NCBI GenBank assembly: GCA_031655335.1
Contig: CP134226.1
Span: 186,001-250,000, forward strand
Direction: 5' to 3'
Length of the DNA stretch: 64,000 bases
From: Thalassospiraceae bacterium LMO-SO8
GTDB lineage: Bacteria; Pseudomonadota; Alphaproteobacteria; Rhodospirillales; Casp-alpha2
The position numbers were made by a program, and so were the translations under genes. This document shows positions 36,050 through 43,713 of the stretch, piece after piece. Under the pieces are notes generated by a model. That model was not told the origin of the DNA. It did not search any database and saw only the letters and a list, made by a program, of their open reading frames with translations. The first letter of the stretch is position 1. Each line of letters begins with the position of its first letter.

Positions 36050-36361
36050 CTACTCCGGCACCTCAAGCTGCATCAGCGGTACGTGCTGCTGGGCGCCGTA
36101 GACGTCCGTGTCGCCGGGCGAGCCGGAGCGCACGCGGCGCGGCACCGTGATCTTGATGGCGCGGGCCACGTCGAAGGGGATGATCGCAACCTCGTTGTCG
36201 GTCACCCCGTACAACGGTGCCAGGGCGCGCGGGCTCAACACGCCGCAATCGCGCACCTTCCGATAGGTCGCGTCGTCGTCGAACATGACGTCGAGGGTCA
36301 GGTAGAGCGCCCCCGCGTTCTTGCCGCGGACCACCCGGGCGATGTCTCTCAGCTTGGCCAT
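36050..36361 (-). CDS. DUF4387 protein
   Basis: A 103-residue protein matching DUF4387: MAKLRDIARVVRGKNAGALY, then LTLDVMFDD and an acidic/basic centre ending near DVYGAQQHVPLMQLEVPE. The family is uncharacterised. It commonly accompanies DUF1446 (AtuA-like) proteins, as here, where it is the last of three minus-strand genes after a metallo-hydrolase (29 bp gap). A small subunit or partner of the DUF1446 protein is a reasonable inference. Confidence 0.82.
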   Translation of the reverse strand: MAKLRDIARVVRGKNAGALYLTLDVMFDDDATYRKVRDCGVLSPRALAPLYGVTDNEVAIIPFDVARAIKITVPRRVRSGSPGDTDVYGAQQHVPLMQLEVPE

Positions 36362-36390
36362 GTGGTGTTCGTCCTCTTCTTTTCTCTCGG

Positions 36391-37275
36391 CTAGTCCAGC
36401 TTGGCCGGCATGGGATCGCCGACCGGAATGACCATCCCGTCCTCGCCGAAGAACAGGTTGCCGGAATACCGCGCGCCCATGTCGCGCAGGATGCGTTCGC
36501 GCACGCCGGGCTTGTCCATCTGTTCGGTGACGTGGCTGACCACCAGGTTCTTGACCCCGGCGGCGGCCCCCAGGTCGGCCAATTCCAGATGCCCCATGCA
36601 GCCTTCGGCGAATTCCTTGCCCAGTTCCGTGCCCGACAGGTAGTGGCACATGTTGACCAGCACGTCGGCGTCCTGGGCCAGTTTCTCGATCGCCTTGCAG
36701 GGCCCCGTGTCGCCGGAATAGACGAACACGCCGTCGTCCGTTTCCAGACGGTAGCCGTAGCAGTGCAGGAACGGCTGCACGTGGCGCACGCTGGCGCAGG
36801 TCAGCTTCCAATGATCGGTTTCCACCACGTCGCCGCTTTTCAGCTCGGTCACCCGGGGGTCGGGCTTGGCCCGGGCCCCCTCGCCGCCCCGCGCGTTGTA
36901 GATCACGGTCGACAGCGGATGTTCCGTGCGCGCCTTCAAATCCGGGCCCCAGATGCCGTCGGCGCCGAACAGCAGTTCCGTCATGCGCTGGGTGAAGGGC
37001 GGACCGTAGACCTGAAGTTCCGGCAGCTTGCCCACGCCCTGATCCCAATGGGTCAGCACCAGGCGGCCGTAATCCAGACAGTGGTCATAATGAAGATGCG
37101 AGAAAAAGACATGGGTCACGTCCGTCGCCCGCTTGCCGGCTTCGAGCAGCCGGTGATGCGCCCCCGGCCCGTGGTCGAACAGCATGACGTCGCCCGCGAC
37201 CTCGACCATGTAGCCGGAACTCATGCGTTTCAGGGACGGCGTCGGCGTGCCCGTGCCGAGAAGGGTGATCTTCAT
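36391..37275 (-). CDS. MBL-fold metallo-hydrolase
   Basis: A 294-residue metallo-beta-lactamase-fold hydrolase of the RNase Z/arylsulfatase-like branch. The zinc motif HxHxDH is in FFSHLHYDHCLD, and further ligands are suggested by VYSGDTGPCK and VVSHV. The N-terminus MKITLLGTGTPTPS is typical. Located between DUF1446 and DUF4387 genes, so it probably hydrolyses an ester or lactone made in the same pathway. ATG 37275 follows an AAAGGGG sequence. Confidence 0.9.
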   Translation of the reverse strand: MKITLLGTGTPTPSLKRMSSGYMVEVAGDVMLFDHGPGAHHRLLEAGKRATDVTHVFFSHLHYDHCLDYGRLVLTHWDQGVGKLPELQVYGPPFTQRMTELLFGADGIWGPDLKARTEHPLSTVIYNARGGEGARAKPDPRVTELKSGDVVETDHWKLTCASVRHVQPFLHCYGYRLETDDGVFVYSGDTGPCKAIEKLAQDADVLVNMCHYLSGTELGKEFAEGCMGHLELADLGAAAGVKNLVVSHVTEQMDKPGVRERILRDMGARYSGNLFFGEDGMVIPVGDPMPAKLD

Positions 37276-37372
37276 GGGTATAACCCCTTTCTTTTACGCA
37301 AATGCGTCGTCTTGGTCCTCGCGCCCGCAAGGCCCGGCAAAGCCGGGGCGGACGCGGGATCGGGATTTGCGA

Positions 37373-38734
37373 TTAAACCTCCAGCCACTCCATGCGCACC
37401 GGCTCCATGGGATCGCATTCCATGACGTGCCAGACGCTGAACTCATAAACCGGCCCGACATGCATGTCCGACGGCGAGAACGGGATCGCCAGGTTGCCGG
37501 AAATGCACATGCGTCCGGGAAAATCCGTGTGCAGAAAGGCATAGCGCGACTTGGCCAGGACGGCGCGGCTGATGTCCTCGGTCCGGCCCAGCACGTCGAG
37601 CAACAGGCCGATTTCGTGGATCGGCTGATCGGCCTCGGGCTCCAGCGATCCCATCACCGCGTTCTTGCCGTAGAGGTGGATGGACAGGGTGTAGTCCTCG
37701 GCATTGATGCCGAGCGTACCGACATCACGGGCGATGCGCCCACGGCAGGCTTCGACGAAATCGTCGATGATGTCGATCAGGATCGGGTCGCGGATGCCGG
37801 CGATGAACACGGTGCGGTAGCCGAGCGGGCGGGCGCCCTCCAGTTTCACCGTGTATTTTTCCGACGGCTCGTAGCGGCTGCCCGAGACCTTGACCGTGCG
37901 TTCGTCCAGCTGCTCGAATTTGCAGCGGTCGGTGACCAGGGTGCCGTCCGGTTCCTTCAGGCGGTAGGGCTCCGGGTTCTCGTACAACGTATGGGCGGAG
38001 ACGCGCGTGACCGTGGCGCGGCGGATGGGCGAGCCCGGCTCCACCGTGAAATGGTCGTCGTAGATGGTTCCGATGACGCAGTCCTGGCCTTCGCGCGGCT
38101 CCACCACCTGGGCGCCGCATTCGATGATCTTGGCGAGATGCCAGGCGAGGCCCGGATCGGCGCCCTTCATCAGGGGCAGGGCGGCGAACAGGGCGGCATC
38201 CGTGCCACGTCCGGCGATTACCACGTCGGCGCCGTCCTTGAGCGCCTGCTGGTAGGCTTCCGGGCCCATCATGGCGACGATGCGCGTGGTTTCCTCGACA
38301 TCGTTCTCGGTCAGGTCGGCGATCGGGCCGAGCGGCACGATCTTGCCGGCCCGCACCTTGGCCTTGATGGCGTCCTTGGTCTGTTCCGTGCGGATCACCC
38401 GGACCTTGGGCTTCAGGCCCTTCTCGGCGCAGATTTCCTTGAGGATATCCAACGTCCAGTCGACCTGGGCGTCGCTGCCGCTGCCGCCGGCGGAGCCGAT
38501 CATGACGGGAATGCCGTGTTCCATCCCGGCGGCGACCATCAGGCCCAGGTCGCGCTTGGCCGCCGCGCGGGACACGAAGGCCGTGCCCGAGCCCAGGTAA
38601 TGGGGCCCGGGATCGGACGATCCGGCGTCGCAGGCGATGAGGTCGGGCTTCATGGCGATGCCCGCGTGGAAGGCTTCCTCGGTAAAGCCGTAACCGAGAA
38701 TGCCCGTGGTAGCCATCAATCTGATGGGAGACAT
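37373..38734 (-). CDS. DUF1446 (AtuA-like) protein
   Basis: A 453-residue protein of the DUF1446 family, whose named member AtuA belongs to acyclic terpene utilisation in Pseudomonas. Typical segments are ACDAGSSDPGPHYLGSG, IGSAGGSGSD, VVIAGRGTDAALFAALPL and HLYGKNAVMGSLEP. The biochemical role is not established. ATG 38734 follows GGGAGGGGAC, which decides the start against a longer open frame. It leads the cassette with the MBL hydrolase and DUF4387. None of the other atu genes are here, so citronellol catabolism should not be assumed. Confidence 0.88.
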   Translation of the reverse strand: MSPIRLMATTGILGYGFTEEAFHAGIAMKPDLIACDAGSSDPGPHYLGSGTAFVSRAAAKRDLGLMVAAGMEHGIPVMIGSAGGSGSDAQVDWTLDILKEICAEKGLKPKVRVIRTEQTKDAIKAKVRAGKIVPLGPIADLTENDVEETTRIVAMMGPEAYQQALKDGADVVIAGRGTDAALFAALPLMKGADPGLAWHLAKIIECGAQVVEPREGQDCVIGTIYDDHFTVEPGSPIRRATVTRVSAHTLYENPEPYRLKEPDGTLVTDRCKFEQLDERTVKVSGSRYEPSEKYTVKLEGARPLGYRTVFIAGIRDPILIDIIDDFVEACRGRIARDVGTLGINAEDYTLSIHLYGKNAVMGSLEPEADQPIHEIGLLLDVLGRTEDISRAVLAKSRYAFLHTDFPGRMCISGNLAIPFSPSDMHVGPVYEFSVWHVMECDPMEPVRMEWLEV

Positions 38735-38837
38735 GTCCCCTCCCGTCCGGGTTCGTGCCCGGACTTGTTGAAAGCGCCCCGCCTTCTTGGCAACCATCCT
38801 GCGGGATTTTTCGCGCGCCGCCAAGGGCCCGTGTGAT

Positions 38838-39926
38838 TTACGGACAGCGCCCCGGAAGGCAGGGCACCACCCCGGCCACGGCGTCGAGCACCGCCCGGAT
38901 CGCCGCATGGTCGCGCGGCGCGCGCCAGCCGTATTCGAAGGGATCACGCAGGTCGAGCGTCTGTTCGATATGCAGGAAACGCCCCGACGCCTGTTCGACA
39001 CTCTGCCGGCAGATGTCGGCGCTGCCGTTCAGGTGGCGGCCCTGCACGTTGGTCGCGGCGCACAGCCTGGCGAAACCGAACCGCCGGTCGTCCGGGTCGT
39101 CGCAGGCCACGGCGCGGGCGTCGCCGCCGTCGAGCAACACCCGCAGGCGGTCGCGCAGGCGCCGCGTCAGGCGGTCCGCCGACCCGCCCTCGCCTCGGCC
39201 GCCGTCGGAAATGACGGCCCAGGTATCGGGCGCCGTCCTTGTCTTGCCGAACCCATGAATGCTGAACACCACGGCTTGCGGCCATTGTGCGGCAAGAATC
39301 TCGTGCGCGGCATGGAACAGGGTCTCGGGATTGTGGGCGACGTCGGAATCCCGATAGGGCGCCTTGCCGTGGGCCTTGCACACCTTGGTCGTGCCGGAGC
39401 ACGGCGACTCGGCCGCCGCCGCGCAGCGGTTGGCCCCCGCGACGATAGCTGCACGCGCACCCAATTGCGTCACGAACAACGCCGTCTCCGGCGCCGTATA
39501 GCGGTCGACGACGGGATGAGGGGCTTCCGCGATCAGATCGCGCCTGGGTGCGGGCGACAGCACCACCGTGGGCCCCAGACCGTCGACGGCGTCGTCCAAC
39601 ACCAGATACCAGCCCGTATCCTCGACCAGGACAAAAGCCCGGTATCCGGCGGCAGTTGCCCCCGTGTTCAATTCCGCCCATTCGGCGGCGAGGGCCGTTT
39701 TCAACATGGCACGGAATAATCCGACCCGCATGAAATCCGGGGCCAGGCTGTCGATCGTCCCGGGCCCCGGCCGGTTGCGCGCGGCAACCCATCCCGCCAG
39801 CGGCTCCTGAATTTGTTCCAGCCCGGCAGGCGGCTCCTGCGCCGCCGCGACCGGCCCCGCCGCCAGAACCAACAGACCGAAAACACCGCCCGCCACCGCC
39901 GACAGGCACCGCCGCATCCGTTGCAT
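38838..39926 (-). CDS. Secreted protein, N-formylglutamate-amidohydrolase-like
   Basis: About 362 residues with a signal peptide (MQRMRRCLSAVAGGVFGLLV, cleavage near VAAAQE). Mid-sequence motifs AEAPHPVVDRYT, VAGANRCA, YRDSDVAHNP, VFSIHGFG and FLHIEQTLDLR resemble the zinc-peptidase layout of N-formylglutamate amidohydrolase relatives. His/Glu residues stand where metal ligands are expected. Eight or so cysteines suggest disulfides. ATG 39926 has GGGAGA upstream; ATG 39917 is close. The functional call is tentative. Confidence 0.6.
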   Translation of the reverse strand: MQRMRRCLSAVAGGVFGLLVLAAGPVAAAQEPPAGLEQIQEPLAGWVAARNRPGPGTIDSLAPDFMRVGLFRAMLKTALAAEWAELNTGATAAGYRAFVLVEDTGWYLVLDDAVDGLGPTVVLSPAPRRDLIAEAPHPVVDRYTAPETALFVTQLGARAAIVAGANRCAAAAESPCSGTTKVCKAHGKAPYRDSDVAHNPETLFHAAHEILAAQWPQAVVFSIHGFGKTRTAPDTWAVISDGGRGEGGSADRLTRRLRDRLRVLLDGGDARAVACDDPDDRRFGFARLCAATNVQGRHLNGSADICRQSVEQASGRFLHIEQTLDLRDPFEYGWRAPRDHAAIRAVLDAVAGVVPCLPGRCP

Positions 39927-40081
39927 GATTTCAGAAATCTCCCAAACCGCGCGGCCGTCGCGCGGTGGATGCAAGCATAATCCAGGCCCCGGCCGCTGCG
40001 AAGCGGGATCTGCACATCGCCCTTGACGACATGTGGTCGGCAAAATATAACCAGATAGTTCAATAACTAATAGGTTATATT

Positions 40082-40447
40082 ATGATCTCGGCACTCTCTC
40101 TCGACGCCACCTTCGCCGCCCTTGCCGATCCAACCCGGCGGGCCATCATCCAGCGTCTGGCTTCGGGCGAGGCCTCTGTCGCCGAACTGGCCGAACCCTT
40201 CGCCATGAGCCAGCCGGCCGTGTCCAAGCATCTGCGGGTGCTGGAGAACGCAGGGCTGATTTCCCGCCGCCGCGACGCCCAGCGCCGGCCCTGCCGGCTC
40301 GAGGCCATCCCCCTGGCCGAGGCCGTCGACTGGCTGGAAACCTACCGCGAATTCTGGGAGGCCCGGTTCCAGCGCCTCGACACCCTGCTCGCCGAATTGC
40401 GCGCTCCCGCCGACAACGAGAACACGCCCAAGGACGACGACAAATGA
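40082..40447 (+). CDS. ArsR-family transcriptional regulator
   Basis: A 121-residue winged-helix repressor: FAALADPTRRAIIQRLASGE, then the recognition helix MSQPAVSKHLRVLENAGLI. It lacks the CxC metal site of ArsR/SmtB, so it probably is not a metal sensor. It belongs to the subgroup that pairs with SRPBCC proteins. Its stop overlaps the next start by 4 bp (ATGA). The upstream gap carries AT-rich CTAATAGGTTATATT directly before the start, a likely promoter or operator. Confidence 0.92.
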   Translation: MISALSLDATFAALADPTRRAIIQRLASGEASVAELAEPFAMSQPAVSKHLRVLENAGLISRRRDAQRRPCRLEAIPLAEAVDWLETYREFWEARFQRLDTLLAELRAPADNENTPKDDDK

Positions 40448-40938
40448 AACCGAGAATCCCCCTCACCGCCACCCTACCCTCCGACCGGGAACTCCGGGTC
40501 AGCCGCGAGTTCGATGCCCCGCGCGACCTCGTGTTCAAGGCCTATACGGACCCGGCCCTCGTCCAAAGCTGGCTATGGGGCCCCGACGACTGGCCCATGG
40601 CGGAATGCGAGATCGACCTGCGGGTCGGCGGCGCCTACCGCTATGTCTGGCGCAACCCGCAACTGGGCGACATGGGCATGGGTGGCCGGTTCCTTGAAAT
40701 CGTCCCGCCGGAACGTTTGGTCGTCACCGAACTGTTCGACCAGGACTGGACCGAGGGCGAGACCGTCTGCACCACGACCTTCGAGGACCTGGACGGCGGC
40801 ACGCGCACGCGGGTCACCACTACGGTGCTGTATTCATCCCAGAACGCCCGCGACAACGCCATGAAGACGCCCATGCTGGACGGCTGGGGGGTTTGCTTCG
40901 ACCGCTTGGATGATCTGTTGCCGACAATCGCGGCCTAA
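40444..40938 (+). CDS. SRPBCC (AHSA1-type) domain protein
   Basis: A 164-residue START/Bet v1-like fold protein (SREFDAPRDLVFKAYTDPAL, LWGPDDWPMAECEIDLRVGG, AMKTPMLDGWGVCFDRLDDL). These proteins hold hydrophobic ligands and are very often encoded with ArsR-type regulators, as here with a 4-bp overlap. The ligand is unknown. Its stop overlaps the convergent nuclease stop by 4 bp. Confidence 0.9.
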   Translation: MKPRIPLTATLPSDRELRVSREFDAPRDLVFKAYTDPALVQSWLWGPDDWPMAECEIDLRVGGAYRYVWRNPQLGDMGMGGRFLEIVPPERLVVTELFDQDWTEGETVCTTTFEDLDGGTRTRVTTTVLYSSQNARDNAMKTPMLDGWGVCFDRLDDLLPTIAA

Positions 40939-41405
40939 CGTTTGCCCTGGCGCCAGTCCCAGGGGGCGACGAAGCCGCCCGCCCACAGGCCCGCGCGTTC
41001 GGCCCGGGCGGCCTCTTCCGCCGCCATATAGGCCGGGATGCGGTAGGCCCGGTCGTAGAGCGCCCAGCCCTGGCGGATCATCTTCTCGCCCACGTCGTAT
41101 CGCCCGCCGAGGAAGCAGGTCATCGTGTAGCGCCCGTCGCGCCCCGTGCCGTTGTCGCGGCACTGCACCCATTGATAGGCCGTCATGAAGCCGAGTGCGT
41201 TGGCCGCCTGGAACCCGCAGGGATAGCGTTCGCCGTCCTTGTCGCAGGTCTGGTCGTTTTCCGGCGCGTCGATGCCGTGCAGATTGAAGACGACCCCGGC
41301 GATGGACAGGGTATCGCCGTCGACCACGGCCGGCTGGCCCTCCATGTCGGCCAGGGCCGGCCCCGTGGCCAGAACAAGAATCGCGATGAAGACGAAGGCC
41401 CGCAT
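40935..41405 (-). CDS. Secreted staphylococcal-nuclease-like protein
   Basis: A 156-residue protein with signal peptide MRAFVFIAILVLATGPALA. The SNase fold is visible as VVDGDTLSIAGVVFNLHGID followed by APE, with cysteines in QTC, YPCG, VQCR and TCF. In place of the Arg of the usual IRLxGID pattern there is Asn-Leu-His. The catalytic Arg/Glu set is only partly recognisable, so nuclease activity is uncertain. Such short periplasmic TNase-like proteins are common in Rhodospirillales. Confidence 0.8.
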   Translation of the reverse strand: MRAFVFIAILVLATGPALADMEGQPAVVDGDTLSIAGVVFNLHGIDAPENDQTCDKDGERYPCGFQAANALGFMTAYQWVQCRDNGTGRDGRYTMTCFLGGRYDVGEKMIRQGWALYDRAYRIPAYMAAEEAARAERAGLWAGGFVAPWDWRQGKR

Positions 41406-41495
41406 GTTCGACGGATTCTCCCACGCCGGCGGCGGGGCCGCCCGGCTGTTCCGTCGTTTATATCGGTCCTGTAGCGCGGTGGAAAGGGCCGCCCC

Positions 41496-42362
41496 TTAAA
41501 CCGGGCGGTCGCCTTCCAGGGTCACGCGCTGCATGGTGCGCCCGACGCCGGAAAAATCGTTGATCGCGAAATGCATGGTGCAGCGGTTGTCCCACATGGC
41601 GACGGAGCCGTTCTTCCAGCGGAAGCGGCAGGTGAATTCCGGCTGCGTCGCATGGGCGACCAGGGTGTCGAACAGGGGCTTGGATTCCTCGGGCGTCATC
41701 CCTTCGAACCGCGAAAAATGGATGGGGCTGAGGTACAACCCCTTGCGGCCCGTTTCCGGATGGGTGCGGATCACCGGATGGGCGACTTCCGTCACCGCCG
41801 CCGGCTGCACGCTCATCGCCTTGGACACGCCGGTCTTGAAGCGCGCCGCGTCCTTTCCGTAGGTATGGGCGTTGGTATAGACCGCCTTCACGTCCGCCAG
41901 CATCGTCTTCATGCCGTCGGTCAGGGCGTCATAGGCCGCGTAGTGGCTGGCGAACATGGTGTCGCCGCCGGCCTGGGGCACGTCGACGCCGTACAGGATC
42001 GTGCCGAGCGCCGGGTTTTCCGCATAAGCGAGATCCGTATGCCAGCCGCTGCCGAAGTGGTGCTTGTCCGTCGGCTCCTTGACGATGCGGAACACGTCCG
42101 GATGGCCATCCATGGGTTTCACGTAAGGATGGCGGTTCAACACCCCGAAGCGCCGCCCGAACGCCGCCTGGGCATCCGGCGTGAAGTCCTGCCCGTGGAA
42201 GAACACGACGCTGTAGCGCAGCAGCGCCTCGCGAATTTCGGCCACGGTCTCGTCATCCAGGTTGTTCAGATCGACGCCGGAAATTTCGGCACCGAACACG
42301 CCCGTGAACGGGACCACGGTGATACGGCGGAAAGGATCGTTCCTCAGTTCGGCGGCTTGCAT
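41496..42362 (-). CDS. TauD/TfdA-family dioxygenase
   Basis: A 288-residue Fe(II)/2-oxoglutarate dioxygenase with iron ligands in GWHTDLAY and CTMHFAIND and the co-substrate Arg in RTMQRVTLEGDRP. HPVIRTHPETGRKGLYLSP is typical of the TauD group that releases sulfite from sulfonates. It shares this layout with the TauD at 54.1 kb and less with the one at 15 kb. ATG 42362 starts the conserved region. The upstream gene on the same strand encodes an IclR regulator, and two matching operator-like boxes lie in between. Confidence 0.92.
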   Translation of the reverse strand: MQAAELRNDPFRRITVVPFTGVFGAEISGVDLNNLDDETVAEIREALLRYSVVFFHGQDFTPDAQAAFGRRFGVLNRHPYVKPMDGHPDVFRIVKEPTDKHHFGSGWHTDLAYAENPALGTILYGVDVPQAGGDTMFASHYAAYDALTDGMKTMLADVKAVYTNAHTYGKDAARFKTGVSKAMSVQPAAVTEVAHPVIRTHPETGRKGLYLSPIHFSRFEGMTPEESKPLFDTLVAHATQPEFTCRFRWKNGSVAMWDNRCTMHFAINDFSGVGRTMQRVTLEGDRPV

Positions 42363-42431
42363 GTCTTGTCTCCAAAGGCCGGGGTATCGACAGCCGCAAG
42401 GTACCACCCCGCCGCAAACCGAAAAAGGTTT

Positions 42432-42446
42432 TTCTATATTGCGGAA
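42432..42446 (-). promoter_or_regulatory. Operator-like box 1 (TTCTATATTGCGGAA)
   Basis: Lies 70 bp upstream of the TauD start. It matches box 2 at 13 of 15 positions and keeps the GCGGAA half. A likely binding site for the adjacent IclR protein; inference. Confidence 0.5.
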
Positions 42447-42516
42447 CATAATAAATAGAGATTTGCCCCGGTAATCAGCTATTTTTCAGGATCATTTTTC
42501 AGAAAATCGATATTTG

Positions 42517-42531
42517 TTCCACATTGCGGAA
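42517..42531 (-). promoter_or_regulatory. Operator-like box 2 (TTCCACATTGCGGAA)
   Basis: Extends to GTTCC-N7-GGAAC, an inverted repeat with 5-bp arms, just after the IclR stop codon. It is 85 bp from box 1, about eight helical turns, which would suit looping between two regulator dimers. Confidence 0.5.
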
Positions 42532-42540
42532 CGTTCTGCG

Positions 42541-43359
42541 TTATTCCCCGTCGACCGGCCTGTAATTCAAGGCCCGGGATATCTCGGCCGCCGTCCGCAC
42601 GACCTGGGCCGCACAACGCTCGATCAGGGCCGCATCCATGCGAAAGGCCGGCACGCCCAGGCCCAGGGCCGCGACGACTCCTCCCGTATGGTCGCGGATG
42701 GGGGCGGCGATGCCGCCCATTTCCGGATTGTTCTCGCCCTTGGTGACGGCGACCCCCTCGTCCGCCACCTTGTCGATGATCCGGCGCAGGCGTTCGGGAT
42801 CGGTTTCCGTGTCCGGGGTCAGTTTGGTCATGGGCCCGGCCAGCACCCGGTCGCGCAGCGCCTGGTCATGGGCCAGCAGCACGCGCCCCGTGGCCGTGCA
42901 CCAGGACGGCGTGATGCGCCCGACCTGCGTCTGCACGCGGATCGAGCGGGGACTTTCCACCTTGGACAGATAGACCACGCCACCGCCGGGCTCCAGCACC
43001 GCCAGATGGATCGTCTCGTCCGTGGCCCGGCACAGGTCCTCCAGGAACGGAAAGGCGACTTGGACCAGATCAACCTCGGCCAGCGCCAGGCTGCCGATCC
43101 GCCACAGTTTCAGCGTCAGACGGTAGAGCCCCTGCTCGTTCTGCTCCAGCACCCCGGCATGAACCAGGGTCGACAGCACCCGGTGCAGCGAGCTTTTCGG
43201 CTGGCCCGTCTCGCGCGCCAGTTCGGTGACGCCAAGCGGCCGCCACTTGCGCTCGAACACCTCGAGCACCTCGAACGCCTTCAGCACCGACCCCATGACG
43301 CCGGTCTGGCGGCGGGCGGTGGGGGGCCTGGGGCCTTTTCCCGTCGGCGTGGTCGCCAT
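42541..43359 (-). CDS. IclR-family transcriptional regulator
   Basis: A 272-residue regulator. The N-terminal winged helix is seen in LGVTELARETGQPKSSLHRV, and the C-terminal effector-binding GAF-like domain in LSKVESPRSIRVQTQVGR, WCTATGRVLLA and MGGIAAPIRDHTGGVVAALG. It is encoded directly upstream of the TauD gene on the same strand and probably controls it through the two GCGGAA boxes. The effector is likely an aromatic or organic acid by family habit; not determinable. Confidence 0.92.
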   Translation of the reverse strand: MATTPTGKGPRPPTARRQTGVMGSVLKAFEVLEVFERKWRPLGVTELARETGQPKSSLHRVLSTLVHAGVLEQNEQGLYRLTLKLWRIGSLALAEVDLVQVAFPFLEDLCRATDETIHLAVLEPGGGVVYLSKVESPRSIRVQTQVGRITPSWCTATGRVLLAHDQALRDRVLAGPMTKLTPDTETDPERLRRIIDKVADEGVAVTKGENNPEMGGIAAPIRDHTGGVVAALGLGVPAFRMDAALIERCAAQVVRTAAEISRALNYRPVDGE

Positions 43360-43414
43360 GGCAGGCTGTCACCCTTCCAGAATGATCCGGCGGCCAGATT
43401 AGCACCCCCGGCAC

Positions 43415-43446
43415 AAAAAAGGCCCCCGTTGCAGGGGACCCTTTTT
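43415..43446 (-). terminator. Intrinsic terminator after tRNA-Ser
   Basis: Read on the minus strand: AAAAAGGG-T-CCCC, loop TGCAAC, GGGG-G-CC and TTTTTT. The stem and the T-run follow the tRNA end by 6 nt. The A-run makes it able to work in both directions, so it also separates the IclR gene from the tRNA. Confidence 0.88.
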
Positions 43447-43452
43447 ATAGAT

Positions 43453-43544
43453 TGGCGGACAGGGAGGGATTCGAACCCTCGAGGCCCTTATGGGGGCCTA
43501 ACTCCTTAGCAGGGAGCCCGCTTCAGCCACTCGCGCACCTGTCC
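43453..43544 (-). tRNA. tRNA-Ser (GCU)
   Basis: A 92-nt class II tRNA including an encoded CCA. Acceptor GGACAGG pairs with CCTGTCC, discriminator G, T-arm GGGTTCGAATCCC and a long variable arm (GGCCC..GGGCC). Anticodon GCT at 43508-43510 lies in the loop CTGCTAA. Decodes AGC/AGU serine codons. Confidence 0.97.
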
Positions 43545-43713
43545 CCAAGGCCGCTTGCACGCCGGAAACGAGACATCCGGGCACCCGCGGAACCGCAGTC
43601 ATAACGAAGCCGCCGCCCGCTTTCAACAAGGCTGTTCGGAATTCTGCCGATTGCCGGGCCGGTCCCCGCGGCGGCGGCGTTGCCGCCGCGGGGCCGGACA
43701 CGGAAATCAGGCC

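Noticed and set aside
43453-43544. tRNA-Ser considered as an integration site for a mobile element.
   Set aside because: No integrase gene or duplicated tRNA 3' end was seen on either side; flanks are ordinary chromosomal genes.
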